Below, one piece after another: positions 41,971 through 53,492 of a DNA stretch of 64,000 bases; the stretch's first letter is position 1; the number at the start of each line of letters is the position of its first letter. Origin of the DNA: Tridacna crocea. Its lineage: Eukaryota; Mollusca; Bivalvia; Cardiida; Cardiidae. Where the stretch lies: NCBI GenBank assembly GCA_943736015.1, contig OX031060.1, positions 4,608,001 to 4,672,000 on the forward strand. Direction: 5' to 3'. The position numbers and the translations under genes were made by a program. Below the pieces are notes generated by a model. That model had not been told where the DNA came from. It saw nothing but the letters and a program-made list of their open reading frames with translations, and searched no databases.

Positions 41971-42198
41971 TTAACCCTTTCCCAAACGACAAGCTTTTGG
42001 ACTAGACAAATTGAAAGCATTTGCAGACGACAATTAAACTCTTGCTGAAAAGATGATTTCTGACTATGATAGGGTAGAACACATTGTGGGAAAAGGAGAA
42101 AATGCTGGTTACCAGCATTTTCTCCTTTTCCCACCATGTTTTCAAAAGGCTACTATTCCAGACTCGTAAAAACCAGGGATTGTTTGGGAAAGGGTTGA
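41971..42198. mobile_element. TTAA element family A, full copy
   Basis: TTAACCCTTTCCCAAACGAC to TTTGGGAAAGGGTTGA (one changed base in the right TTAA). Core palindrome GCTGGTTACCAGC. Confidence 0.85.
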
Positions 42199-42224
42199 GG
42201 ATATTTTTCTATGAACTGTAGATG

Positions 42225-42424
42225 TTAATCCTTTACCATACAATCCCTGGCTTTTACAACCACGAGGAAGCAGCCTTCTGAAAAAATCGTGAGAAACGGA
42301 AAAGATGCTGGTAACCAGCATTTTCTCCATTTTTCAAATTTTTTTCTGCTCTTCTAAAGTCAAGTTTCAATATTTGAGTCACATTTATTTTGTAGTCTGC
42401 TTGCTGCTTTCAATTTGGACAAGT

Positions 42425-42430
<6 letters not shown>
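42225..42430. mobile_element. TTAA element family A, right end replaced by (CT)n
   Basis: TTAATCCTTTACCATACAAT to GGACAAGTCTTAAATC, then directly a CT microsatellite. The core palindrome is diverged. Confidence 0.75.
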
Positions 42431-42475
<45 letters not shown>

Positions 42476-42690
42476 CGAGATCCCTCTCCCTCGACAGCCC
42501 TCTCTTTTTCTACCCCCCTACACACACAGACATACACCCCCATAAACAACGGGACAAAGGACTAGATAGTCAATGCATGTACGAACAATTTTGCATGAGG
42601 GACAGACAGACAGGCAGGCAGACAGGCGGACGGAGGGACGGAGTGACGGACACACAGACACAAACACAGACAGACACGCATACACACAAA
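42431..42690. repeat. (CT)n and (GACA)/(GGCA) simple repeats
   Basis: About 21 CT units at 42431-42472, CA-rich sequence, then GACAGACAGACAGGCAGGCA-like repeats at 42600-42690. Confidence 0.9.
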
Positions 42691-43126
42691 CTCCGAATTT
42701 ATTCAACAAATTCTATAATCTATGCCATGCCATGCCGGTAGTAGGTTGTAGGTATTCAATTCTCAGTCACCTTTTTATACAAATCAAAGTACGATAGAAC
42801 AAAAACCGGAACATATGAGGTTTTTAGAGACTTTCAAAGGCGTCTACTGTAGCTATTTCTCAATGGAATTGCATTCACGCGTTTAATGCTGTAAATCTGA
42901 GCATTTTGCAAAATTAGTATCTTTCTTAACTTTAGTTACCAGACTACAAAGGGGTTTCACAACTATCACGTATAATTATTTTTCTTTTCTTCATTATCAT
43001 CATCACTAGTAGTAGTAGTAGTAGTAGTAGTGTTTAAACGTCTTATCACATGTATAAGCCGTGTTCTGACAAAAGGGAGCTAAATGCAATTTCGTTATAC
43101 ATTGTACCAAACAGGCCGTCCCATAC
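42691..43126. other. No gene seen
   Basis: Includes an (AGT)n run at 43009-43031; otherwise unique-looking. Confidence 0.4.
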
Positions 43127-43359
43127 TTAACTCTTTACCAAACGACAATATTTTATATAGACTGGTCCAAATTGAAAGCACGTGCAGACGACAAAATACA
43201 CGTAACTCAAAAATTTAAATTTGTGTCCAACAGGGTAGAAAACATTGTGGGAAAAGGAGAAAATGCTGGTAACCAGCATTTTCTCCTTTTCCCACAATGT
43301 TTTCAAAAGGTTTCTATCTCAGGATCGTAAAAACCAGGGATTGTTTGGTAAAGGGTTAA
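43127..43359. mobile_element. TTAA element family A, full copy
   Basis: TTAACTCTTTACCAAACGAC to TTTGGTAAAGGGTTAA; perfect core palindrome of about 60 bp with arms AACATTGTGGGAAAAGGAG. Confidence 0.9.
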
Positions 43360-43454
43360 GGATCTATAAAATCCAATTAATCCAACAACCGACTGGAACT
43401 ATGTGGTAGACTGGTTCACTAACATGCAGGTAATTGACTGATAACAAAACTTTT

Positions 43455-43650
43455 CGGTTCAGGTCAGCCTGTGTGGAATGAGCACACTGATCTGGGTTCG
43501 ATAATTTTTTTTTTAAGCTTTAATTGCCACGTCTATCGGTAAGTGAGGGTCTTCTGGGTTCGATACTTTTTTCAGATGTATTTTAGTCCCCCATTTCACA
43601 GAGTGTAACTTGTATGTATATTTGCTAAGAGAAGCAATAAATGTGTATTC
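43455..43650. repeat. Family F-like fragment
   Basis: AACTTTTCGGTTCAGGTCAG, CACTGATCTGGGTTCGATA and the tail CCCCCATTTCACAGAGTG. Confidence 0.45.
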
Positions 43651-43790
43651 TTATTGGCTTCGAAATGTGTTGATTTAAGATAGATATAAGGAACTTCAAA
43701 GTATCTACAGATCTTTGTATTCCTTTTTTTTTTTCAATAAATTCTTCGCCATTTTCCCACAGCTCTCTCTGAAAACATCATTGTTAAGTG

Positions 43791-44498
43791 TTATGGGAGA
43801 CCACTCCTTCCTGCATGGCATACTCCCGATTTAAATACAATACCTGGCTACTGCGTCAGGGAGATATCTCTTTGGCTCAGTGGTTAGGGTATTGGCTTTG
43901 CGTCCGGGAGTTCGGAGTTCGAATCCCGCTCGGTACGTTATTTCTGCCATGCATTTATTCATTTGTTTCTTTGTTGCGGACTTTGTTCGTAACAAAGAAA
44001 CAAATGAATAAATGCATGGCAGAAATAAGGATCGGAGCGGGATTCGAACTCCGAACTCCCGGACGCAAAGCCAATACCCTAACCACTGAGCCAAAGAGAT
44101 ATCTCCCTGACGCAGTAGCCAGGTATTGTATTTAAATCGGGAGTATGCCATGCAGGAAGGAGTGGTCTCCCATAACACACCCCCTCTTAAAGTCATCATT
44201 TATTGATGACTCAAAGCCTTATTAGGCAGGAAGTCCGATTTTGGACAACAAATGGGATTAATGGCTCAATGGCCAATCCCGGACGAGCCCCCATCTTACG
44301 AACGAAGTCCGTAACAAAGAAACAAATGAATAAATGCATGGCAGAAATAAGGATCGGAGCGGGATTCGAACTCCGAACTCCCGGACGCAAAGCCAATACC
44401 CTAACCACTGAGCCAAAGAGATATCTCCCTGACGCAGTAGCCAGGTATTGTATTTAAATCGGGAGTATGCCATGCAGGAAGGAGTGGTCTCCCATAAC
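43791..44498. mobile_element. tRNA-headed SINE (family H), inverted plus direct trimer
   Basis: One unit on the plus strand (43791-43991) faces a minus-strand unit (43988-44176). The 118-bp spacer and a third unit on the minus strand (44295-44498) follow. The last two units plus spacer match 30534-31063 almost base for base apart from a missing TA in each unit and an A for G near the end (CCATAAC against CCGTAAC). Each unit keeps both polymerase III boxes. The plus-strand unit has a changed base run after its B box (CTCGGTACG). Confidence 0.8.
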
Positions 44499-44529
44499 AT
44501 AAGTATCAGCAAATAAAATGAAAAATGGT

Positions 44530-45003
44530 TTAACCCTAAGAATGTTAATCGTGCCTCATTGACCTCTTGCAGATGGTGTAGATCAAGATCAGACTGCACA
44601 GATGTGCCGTCTGATCTTGGATCTACATTGTCCGATTCGGTGGCATCCCCCATGACTTCGTAACAGCAATATATTGGTTTAAACGTCAGGTTGTTATAAC
44701 CGCTAATCAAGGATTTTTGCGGCCAGTATAGATCAAGATCAGACTACACAGAACGTGCAGTCTGATCTTGGATCTACATTGTCTGATTCGGTGGCATTCC
44801 CCCCCCCCCATGACTTTGTAACAGCAACATTTGGGTTTGACCCTGAGGTTTCTAAGCGCGACTCATGTATCTTTTGCAGACAGTGTAGATCAAGATCAGA
44901 CTGCATAGTTGTTGCTGTCTGATCTAGATCTACACTGTCCGGGTCGGTGGTATTAATACCCCCCCCCCAAAAAAAAATGACTATAACAACATTTGGATTT
45001 TTG
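44530..45003. repeat. Family D, three tandem copies
   Basis: Units of about 155 bp each have the hairpin TGTAGATCAAGATCAGACTG... , GTCCGATTCGGTGGCAT and an ATGACTT...TAACAGCAACATTTGG part. The three copies differ, one in the hairpin loop. C runs of 9-10 follow two units. Confidence 0.75.
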
Positions 45004-45011
45004 TTTTCGGT

Positions 45012-45240
45012 TTAACTCATTACCAAACAACAATATTTCAGGCTAGTCCAAATCGAAAACATTTTCAGACGACAAAATATAAGTGACTGAAAATTTGAAA
45101 TTTATTCTGCGAAGGGTAGAAAACCTTGTGGGAAAGGGAGAAAGTGCTGGTTACCAGCATTTTTTCCTTTTCCCTCAATGTTTTCCGAAGGCTTCTTTCT
45201 CAGGGTCGTCAAAAGTAGGAATTGTGTGGTAATGGGTAAA
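45012..45240. mobile_element. TTAA element family A, near-full copy
   Basis: TTAACTCATTACCAAACAAC to GTGTGGTAATGGGTAAA; core GCTGGTTACCAGC with a few arm mismatches. Confidence 0.8.
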
Positions 45241-45279
45241 AGATTTCATTTATCTTATTCAGCATGTTAAAAGCTAATA

Positions 45280-45365
45280 CAAGAGTACCAGTAAAAATAT
45301 CGTGGCCAAAGGAGAAATTGCTCGTCACGCGCAATTTCTCTTTTTACCAGCATGTTTTTGAAGCC
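45280..45365. repeat. Family A core, GCTCGTCACGCGC subtype
   Basis: AAAGGAGAAATTGCTCGTCA and GCGCAATTTCTCTTTTTACC. Ends of the element are not clear. Confidence 0.5.
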
Positions 45366-45838
45366 GTCTGCAGCAAGAACCAAACAAAGAAAGTCCTTTG
45401 CAGTGGTAAATGGGGTGAATTTGATGAGTCTTTTTATGGGTTTTGGGAGTGTTTGTTTTGCAACAGTAACAGCTGACTGTTCCAAGGAAAACAAATAACA
45501 CCTGAAAGCAAAAGACTAGTTACCTTCTCTACTTAACATTGATTTTACGTTGTTTAACGCTGTTTTCAATATTATATTTCAGTTATATTGCAGTGCTCAG
45601 TGCACCTACCCATGCTTTCCTGGGCTTTCTTTTCCGAGTACCCCGCACAATATTCTTTCGAAGTCATTGGCTGCTTTCCCACATTACCATCATAGAAATA
45701 ATGATCAGTAGGGAGAGAGGAAAGAATCCTGTCGCAATGACTATCATCAATCCTAGGAAAGATATTGGCAGAGCCGTGGTTCGAACCAGCGAACTCTCCC
45801 CCCCCTCCCCCCCTCCCCCCCCCCTCCCCAGTTTAACA

Positions 45839-46265
45839 TTATTAGTTGTACGGTCAGGTGGCAGGGGACATGGAAACTTGTTCACGGCTGTGGTGAATCA
45901 TGTCGCTCCTGCCACCTGATCGTACAACAAATTTATTATACTGCAAAGTTTTGCCATTTCAAAGCGCGTCAAGCGAAATTTTCCTGTTTTATAACTTCAC
46001 GAATCGAGTATGCTAACGAAATAGAAATTCCTTTCTGACTGCCCCTTTTCAATGAAAACTGACGTCACTGGAATCTGACGTTACTAAAACGTGCAGTTTA
46101 GTGCATAAATGTGCAGTCTGGTGATCGACGTTTTGGATGTTGTGTTGCATGTGTAGTAATGTGTACGGTGCGTTCAAAAGGGAAACTGGCTTTACGTGGT
46201 TTTTGCCAGGACACACGATATAAAGGTTAACCAATCAGATCACAAGAAATTTCTTTGCAGTTTAA
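45839..46265 (-). mobile_element. Family G element, reverse orientation
   Basis: TATTAGTTGTACGGTCAGGT first, then TGCCACCTGATCGTACAACA, ACTGACGTCACTGGAATCTG, and AAATTTCTTTGCAGTTTAAT at the far end. A C-run (45796-45829) precedes it. Confidence 0.75.
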
Positions 46266-46302
46266 TAGAATATTTTGTACTTCTGTAGACATGCTAGAAA
46301 CA

Positions 46303-46432
46303 GAAAATCGCACACGATCGGAAAGTGTCGTCTCAGATCAGCCTGTGAGGACTGCAAAAGCTGATCCAGGACGATGCTTTACGCAAATATCTGAATACCC
46401 CTTTTCACGTGATGCAGACCATATAATTTTTG
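46303..46432. repeat. Family E fragment
   Basis: AAAGTGTCGTCTCAGATCAG, GACTGCAAAAGCTGATCC and TTTTCACGTGATGCAGACC. Confidence 0.6.
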
Positions 46433-46820
46433 TCTGTAAAAGCTTCAAGTCAGGACTTGTTTGACATACCGTCATCTGATAACGAGTTAACAAGGACGTT
46501 TCCAAAGCCGTCAGCTGGAAATTTATTTCTGTCAGAATTTTTGCTATTTTACAGAAAGGTAAATCAAATGGAATATTGTTTAAAAAAAATACGCCCTTAA
46601 AATAATCTTCAACTATGTAAGCAAGCTATCTTCCGGTTCATATGCCAGTTTTGATATCAGAGAAATCATAACAGTCCTTTCATGAAAGAAGCAAATTTAA
46701 AGGCGTTTTTGTTTACCCGTTGAAAATAGGTCTGGAATCTTTCAAGGTCGGTAGATTTCCAAGGCCGTTCTTTGGACACACGTTTAGTAAAAATCGCATG
46801 GACACGTGGAGTATCTGTCA

Positions 46821-47638
46821 AGTTGGCTCAGCGCTCAGTAATCGATATTCAGCTCAACACCAGCCTTGTTGAGCAAGCTCGACATTCCAGCTCAACAGCC
46901 AGCTCAACAGCAAAAATACATATACATGTCAAAATCAAAGTGCGTTGAGCCAACTCGACAATCCAGCTAAACCGTCAGCTCAACAGAAAAATACTTATAC
47001 ATATGTTTCGATCAATGGCCGTTGATCCAGCTCGACATTCCAGCTCAACGGCCAGCTCAACAGCAAAAATACATATATGTGTCAAAATCAAAGTCCGTTG
47101 AGCCAACTCGACATTCCAGCTCAACGGCCAGTTCAACAGCAAAAATACTAGATCCATGTCCGTGGAGCCAGCTCGACATTCCAGCTCAACGGCCAGTTCA
47201 ACGGTAACAATAGATATGTATGTTAAAATCAAAGTCTGTTGAGCCAACTCGACATTCCTGCTCAGCGGCTAGCTCAACGCAAAAATACCAGATCCATGTC
47301 CGTGGAGCCAGCTCGACATTCCAGCTCGACCACCAGCTCAACAGTAACAATACATATGTATGTCAAAATCAAAGGCCGTTGAGCCAGCTCGACATTCCAG
47401 CTCAACGGCCAGCTCAACAGTAAAATACATATATATGTCAAAATCAACGTCCGTTGAGCCAACTCGACATTACAGCTCAACCACCGGCTCAACAATAAAG
47501 ATATTTATACATATGTTTCGATCAATGTCTGTTGAGCCAGTTCGACATTCCAGCTCAACGGCGAGCTCAACAGCAAAAAAAACATATATATATATGTCAA
47601 AATCAAAGACCGTTGAGCCAAGTCGGCATTTCATTCCA
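46821..47638. repeat. Family X minisatellite, second locus
   Basis: Eleven GTTGAGCC-type units begin near 46862, 46933, 47009, 47086, 47160, 47227, 47302, 47369, 47443, 47519 and 47602; spacing 67-83 bp. Two spacer types alternate irregularly: CAAAATCAAAGTCC and ATGTTTCGATCAATG or CCATGTCC. The left end (GTTGGCTCAGCGCTCAGTAA, then ATTCAGCTCAACACCAGCC) is the reverse complement of the right end at 4070. Confidence 0.85.
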
Positions 47639-47699
47639 AATGCAATAAAAATCAAGATGATTTTTATTAATGAGCTGGCGCTTTAGATTAAGAATAGAC

Positions 47700-48125
47700 C
47701 TATCCGTTCTGTGCTGTCTGATCTTGATCTACATCCACTGATCTACTGCACGATCTATGCAGTCTTATCTTAACCTACACCGTCTATAGAACCAGACAGT
47801 GTACTGCAGGTTATGGGTTTATAACAATGTGGAAACAAGCGATCGCTCCATCACGTTCCAACAATATTTTTTATGCACCTGGAACGCGTCATTTCCCTTT
47901 CACTGAAATTATTTACATCAGCTTGTCCTTAGGCTGCTAATCAGGACAGAAGGACCTTTTGCGGACAGTGTAGATCAAGATCAGACTGCACGGAACGTGC
48001 AGTCTGATCTTGCATCTACACTGACTGACACGAAAATGTTTTTCTCTCAAAAAATTTCATTGAAAAAGCAAAATTTGGTGGGTTTTTTTTTACGATTCAG
48101 CTTTTCTCGTTGAGCAGGATAGGGG
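47700..48125. repeat. Family D, two copies
   Basis: A diverged hairpin at 47705-47790 and a better one at 47958-48025 (GCGGACAGTGTAGATCAAG and AACGTGCAGTCTGATC). Flank GCTGCTAATCAGG matches the family's outer part. Confidence 0.6.
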
Positions 48126-48396
48126 CAGTATAAACATTAACGGGTTAACTAATGCTCTTTCAAGTAGTTCCTGAATTCAGAAATAGGGCCTGGAAGCTAT
48201 TGGTTTGGTAATCTGTTTGATCTTTGGTAATTTTTCAGAACTCGTAAGTAATAAAAAGTAGACCTATCTTTGATTTGAAATGATATCTTGTCCTTGTGAA
48301 AAGGGGCCTATGTGAGCCTGCGCAGTCCTTTTTCATTTCTTGTTGGTGTGTTTTCTGCATGTCAGAGGAACATTTTACCTCATAGTTCTGCCCGTT

Positions 48397-48766
48397 TCAA
48401 GGTAGTGGACCAGTAATTGAAAACAGCTTTTTCCACTATAATATTATCTTACAAAATGAACTATGATTAGAAACGAGCATAATTGTACTACTTTAACCGA
48501 GCCACCTTTCCTTTTTTTCTTTCTTAGAATTATCATTTATAAATTTAAAACCGCTATATATTCTCATTGCAAAGGGAGATAGTAATTACCTCCCTTTTCT
48601 GGAAACTAACACACGAATAAGTAAATAATTCCAAGATAAACACCAAAGGAATTTCTGGTCTGTTAAAAATGTTCAAAAATATTATATCTGTATAAATCCA
48701 TATTTATCAACTGTAAAGAAATTTAATTCCATGCTGCATTAGAAGTGTTAGCAATCTACCAACTTA
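48397..48766 (+). mobile_element. TTAA element family C, copy with eroded ends
   Basis: TCAAGGTAGTGGACCAGTAA at the left and ATCTACCAACTTAAG at the right; internal CCGAGCCACCTTTCC and TTTCTGGTCTG blocks. Confidence 0.75.
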
Positions 48767-49323
48767 AGATTCATATTTGTTTGTATTTGGGTTTAGTGCC
48801 GTTATAACATCTTGGGTCATATCACGTTCAGTGCACCTAAGCATTTTTTCCTGGCTGTCTCACACCAGTGCTGACAGAACTTTCTTTCAAAGTCACTTCT
48901 CATATGCATCAGAGGTGAGAGGCGAAAAATTGCCAGAAACATTTCCTCGGCCAGGTATCGAAGAGAATATCTTTTTTAAAATGAAAGCGTAAATTTACCC
49001 GCAAATAAGAAACGGGTCCCTTAGAATAAACACGTCTACATTTTTGACCAATCACAAAATTCTATTTATTTATTCGTAATCATTACCGAAATGTAGGTCA
49101 AAAGCCAGCACGTTCAACTACACCGAAAAACCTTTGTGGAGTTCTTGAATACAAGAACTTTTCCACATTCTAAAAGCAATTGTAATTATAAAACTATATG
49201 TATTGTAGACATAATGGGTTCAATCAATTTTGGCAGTTGGCTAAGTTAAGACCGGAAATTCTGACGCCGCAATAAAAACTAATTGATTAATGAACTGCAC
49301 TTTATGACAAGATAACCTTATGT

Positions 49324-49510
49324 AAACTCTTTACCAACTGAACTAAATTGAAGAAATATGCGGACGACAAAATACATGTTGTTTAATTGGCGATAACAGT
49401 TTTCGGTAGGGCATAAAACAATGTAAGAAAAGGAGAAAATGCTGGTTACCAGCATTTTCTCCTTTTATCACAATGTTTTTCAAAAGCCACTTTCCGCAGG
49501 GTCGTTACTT
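49324..49510. mobile_element. TTAA element family A, diverged copy
   Basis: AAACTCTTTACCAACTGAAC at the left, perfect core GAAAATGCTGGTTACCAGCA, GCAGGGTCGTTA at the right where it stops. Confidence 0.65.
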
Positions 49511-49654
49511 CTCTGAGTCGTTTCGTAAATATTTCACTAACAGAATAACCATCCGCACCCTCCTAAATAAATGAAATGAACTTTCAAACCGATTTTAAAC
49601 CCCAAAATTTTGCTATTTGAAGGAAGATTTGGAGTACAGATATCTCCTCATCGG

Positions 49655-49690
49655 ATAGTGTAGATCCAAGATCAGACTGCACGTTCTGTG
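49655..49690. repeat. Family D half hairpin
   Basis: AGTGTAGATCCAAGATCAGA and CTGCACGTTCTGTG, cut off before the second arm. Confidence 0.55.
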
Positions 49691-49722
49691 ATTAGATTCT
49701 GAGATTACCCTGAGATAATACT

Positions 49723-49991
49723 ATATGGCGTGCAACACACGAAAAGGGGCATTCGGACATTTGCGTAAAGTGTCGTCTCGGATCAGCCAGTGCAGTCCAA
49801 GCAGGCTAATTCGAGACGGCACTTTCTGTTTTTGTATTATTTTCTGTTTTGCGCAAGTGTACTGTAGGACGAAATCTAAAGAAGTCATAAAGTGCCGTCT
49901 CGGATTAGCCTGCGCGGACTGCGCAGCCTGATCCGAGACGACACTTTACGCAAATGTCCCAATGCCCCTTTTCGCGTGTTGCACGCCATAT
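49723..49991. mobile_element. Family E palindromic element, full copy
   Basis: 269 bp, ATATGGCGTGCAACACACG to CGTGTTGCACGCCATAT; inner GATTAGCCTGCGCGGACTGC. Same architecture as 17132 and 56905. Confidence 0.85.
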
Positions 49992-50079
49992 ATAAATGCA
50001 ATGACCTTCTTCAATCAGTTAGAAAAAAATAACATAGCGACTCCCATTTTCTCTTCGTTCAAAATATCGCACAAAAAGC

Positions 50080-50149
50080 GAACAGTGTAGAGCCAAGATC
50101 AGACTGCGCAGAATGTGCAGTCTGATCTTGGCACTACACTGTCCGCAAG
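50080..50149. repeat. Family D hairpin core
   Basis: AACAGTGTAGAGCCAAGATC and the complementary CTTGGCACTACACTGTCCGC: a compensatory change in the arms (GAGCCAAG / CTTGGCAC) keeps most pairing. Confidence 0.7.
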
Positions 50150-50604
50150 AGGTACACCGAATCATGTATAACAGCCTAAAGCGCAACAAGAAATATCTCA
50201 AAAAAATAGACAAAGTAAATTTGATTTGAAATGGGCAGTGGCGCCTTAAAATAAATATGTCTATATTTTTAACCAATAACAAGTCTCTATTTATTCATTT
50301 GTTATCAGTGCAAAAAAAGTAGATCTAGGTCAAAAGCCGGCATATTTAGCTACGCCGAAAAAAACCTGCTGCGGTCTGCCTTTTTGAAAACTGAGATTAC
50401 ATCGTAGACATAAACAAGTAATAAAATTAATGCCTTCATTGTATGTTTGACGTAAGGAAATGGTGTTTGCACGTGATAAGCCAACAGGGCTAATTGTACA
50501 GGAAAAAACAACCCTAAACGTTACTACTAAAAAGAGTTGAAAAGGTAACTATTTTCTCACACACCATCATCATAACAAAACCTTGTGGGAATGGGAGAAA
50601 AACC

Positions 50605-50780
50605 AGGTTTGTTTGTTTGTCTGATTGATTGATTGTTAGATTGATTGATTGATTGTTTGATTGATTGATCGAACAACTGACCGACCAATTGACCTAACCA
50701 CCGACACACCGACCGACTCACTGATTGACTGATTAATAGATTGCTTAATTGATTGATTGATTGATTAATTGATTGTAAGG
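50605..50780. repeat. (GATT)n degenerate microsatellite
   Basis: GATTGATTGATTGTTTGATT with GACCGACC-type variants in the middle. Confidence 0.9.
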
Positions 50781-51037
50781 TGATCAAAGGCGTTTTGACG
50801 CTATTTCAGTTATACCCCGGACGTAAGTGCACCTATCCACGCTTTCCAGCAGTTTCTTTTACCAGTACCTCGCACAATATCCTTCCCTGACTGCTTTACC
50901 ACATAACCATCAAGGAGACAATAATCAGCAGTGAGAACTGAATTATTCCTGTAGCAATTACTATCATCAGTTCTAGGAAAGAAATTAGCCGATCTGCAGA
51001 TCGAACAGCGATACCCTGCACTCAAGTCTGGTATTGA

Positions 51038-52350
51038 TAATTAGGAACCGTATTGATATGGGCCATATTGGTAAGGGGCCATATTGATATGGGCCATACT
51101 GATTTGGGGTGATATTGATATGGGCCGAATTGATATGGGCCATATTGGTATGGGGCGTATTGATATGGGGCCATATTGATAAGGGACCGTTTTGATATGG
51201 GGCCGTATTGAAAAGGAGCCGTATTGATATAGGCCTTTTGATATGGGGCCATTTTGATATGAGACCATATTGATATGGGGCCGTATTGATATGGGGCTGT
51301 ATATATATAGACCATATTGATAAGGGTCGTATTGATATGGGGGCCGTATTAATATGGGCCATATCGATATGGGGCCGTATTGATAAGGGCCATATTGATA
51401 TGGGGCCGTATTGAAATGGGGCCGTATTGATATGGGCCATTTTGATATGGGGCTGTATTGATAAGGGGCCGTATTGATAAGGGGTCGTATTGATTTGGGC
51501 AGCACTGATATTGGGCGTATTGATATGGGGGCCATATTGATATGAACCATAAGGGACCGTATTGATATGGGCTGTATTGATATGGACCTTATTGATATGG
51601 GCCATATTGATAAGGGGCCGTATTGATATTTGCTGTATTAGATAAGGGGCTCTATTGATATGGACCGTATTGATATGGGCAGTATTGACAAGGGGCCATA
51701 TTGGTATGGGCCCTATTGAAAAGGAGCCGTATTGATATGGACCTTATTGATATGGGCCATAGTGATATGAGCCGTGTGGACATGGACCGTATTGATAAGG
51801 GACCATATTGATATGGATTTTATTGATATTGGCCGCATTGATATGGGACGTATTAATTAGAGTCCACATTGATATAAGCTGTATTGATAGGAGGCCGTAT
51901 TGATATGGGCCACATTGATATTGGCTGTATAGATATGAGCCGTATTGATAGGAGGCCCTATTAATATGGGCCGTGTTGATAAGAGGCGATATTGATATGG
52001 GCGGTATTGATATGGGCCGTATTGATAAGGGGCAGTATTGATATGGGGCCGTATTGATATGAGCCGTATTGATAGGAGGCCGTATCGATATGGGCCATAT
52101 TGATATGGGCCCTTTTGATAAGGGGCCGTATTGATATGGGTTCTTTTGATATTGGCCGTATTGATATGAGCCGTTTTGCTAAGGGGTCGTATTAATATGG
52201 GCCGTCTTGGTATGGGCCGTTTTGATAAGGGACCGTATTGATAAGGGGCGGTATTGATATTGGCCGTATTGATATGGGCCGTATTGATAAGGGGCGGCAT
52301 TGATATGGGCCGTATTGATAAGGGGCTGTATTGATATGGGCCATATAAAT
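51038..52350. repeat. Minisatellite of 15-18 bp units (ATTGATATGGGGCCGT)
   Basis: About 1.3 kb of units built from (G)GGCCGTATTGATAT with variants GATAAG, CCATATT and GGGCTG. The minus strand is open in several frames, coding for INTAPYQYGPISIWP-like repeats, because the unit has no stop in that orientation; unit length is not a multiple of three throughout, so frames shift along the array. No start context or splice site argues for a gene. Confidence 0.9.
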
Positions 52351-52529
52351 ACATGCAAAATGCGGCTTGTTTGTCAGGTAACCGTAATTTCTACTTTTCC
52401 TACAACCTTTTCTATCCCTTCAATACTATTCCCACTATATGAACAACATTTACTTTGTTTCATGCATATACTTTCAACTGCAAAGAGCCTCAGTCTAAAA
52501 TGTAACTTCTTGTCAAGAGTTCACTCTTA

Positions 52530-52640
52530 AGCTGCTAAGCGCGACTCAAAGACTTTTTGCGGACAATGCAGATTCAAATCAGACTGCACAGAACGCGCAG
52601 TCTGATCTTGATTCCACAATGACCGATAACGAGATAGTTT
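52530..52640. repeat. Family D hairpin
   Basis: AAGCTGCTAAGCGCGACTC, TTTGCGGACAATGCAGATTC and CGCGCAGTCTGATCTTGATT. Confidence 0.65.
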
Positions 52641-52702
52641 TCCTCCTAGTATAAAATTGAAATACCAGCACGTTGGTTTTAATTATCGGTTAAAAGGTAT
52701 CA

Positions 52703-52941
52703 TCTAACCCTTTACCACACAATCTCGACTTTTAACGACCCCGGGAAAGACACCTAATGAAAACATTGTAGGAAAAGGAGAAAATGCTGGTTACCAGCAT
52801 TTTCTCCTTTTCCCACAATGTTTTCTGTCTCCACAGGATAAGTTTCAATTTTTTAGCCCCTTTAATATTGTCGCCTGCAATTGCTTTTAATTTGAAGAAG
52901 TCTATTTTCTTTTTTTTTTTTTCGTTTGGTAAAGAGTTTAC
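52703..52941. mobile_element. TTAA element family A, near-full copy
   Basis: TCTAACCCTTTACCACACAA to TCGTTTGGTAAAGAGTTTA. A T run of 13 is inserted before the right end. Core GCTGGTTACCAGC perfect. Confidence 0.8.
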
Positions 52942-53492
52942 CTATTCAACAGGATAAGACAAAGTACAAAATCTTGACAAAAGGTAATTCTGCTGATAAT
53001 ATTCTTAAATCAACAAGATAGCAAATTTTACAAGACAAAAGTTTAGCAAAATTTTAAGATATTCTGGGATATTTAAGTGCATGTCAGCCTTAAAACAACA
53101 ATTAAATTAAGATAAAAAGATACGCAACGGTTCCTTTGGACAATAAACTGTAATAAGATAAAGTAAAGGCTGCAATTTTTACCATCAGAAATTTTTCAGC
53201 TTCTGCGGTGATTTAAAACAGCTCAAAACCAGATTTTGATTTATCAAATTCGTAAAAGAAATGGGATATTGTATTTACTTTTAAAAGTGTCTTAGATCTT
53301 GACAAAAAAACGTACGACCTAAAAGTGTTGTTGTTGTGAAATTTTGGTTCCTGTTCATGACGCGTTGTTTGCATATGTCATATTCTTCGAAGATTCGACC
53401 TATCTTATATGACGCATCATCCTCCCTGATATTCGGGAGACTCTATAGTATTACGCGTTATAATAAAAAATAATGTTATACTGCAAAGGAAA
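52942..53492. other. No gene seen
   Basis: AT-rich, unique-looking; no repeat of this window recognised. Confidence 0.35.

Noticed and set aside
43788-44710. Open frames with ISLAQWLGYWLCVREFGVRI on both strands, apparently a conserved protein
   Set aside because: They are translations of the tRNA-like head of a SINE in several copies.
37462-46000. P-loop exon of the Ras-like gene
   Set aside because: I looked on the minus strand for a GKS-type codon run followed by a phase-1 donor and saw none I could defend. Reading by eye is not exhaustive.
46821-47638. CRISPR-like array (repeats of constant size with variable spacers)
   Set aside because: Units diverge along their whole length, spacers are of two related types, and the DNA is clearly eukaryotic.
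50985-52354. Long minus-strand open frames coding for Tyr/Pro/Ile-rich repeats
   Set aside because: They are by-products of a 15-18 bp minisatellite that is open in more than one frame.
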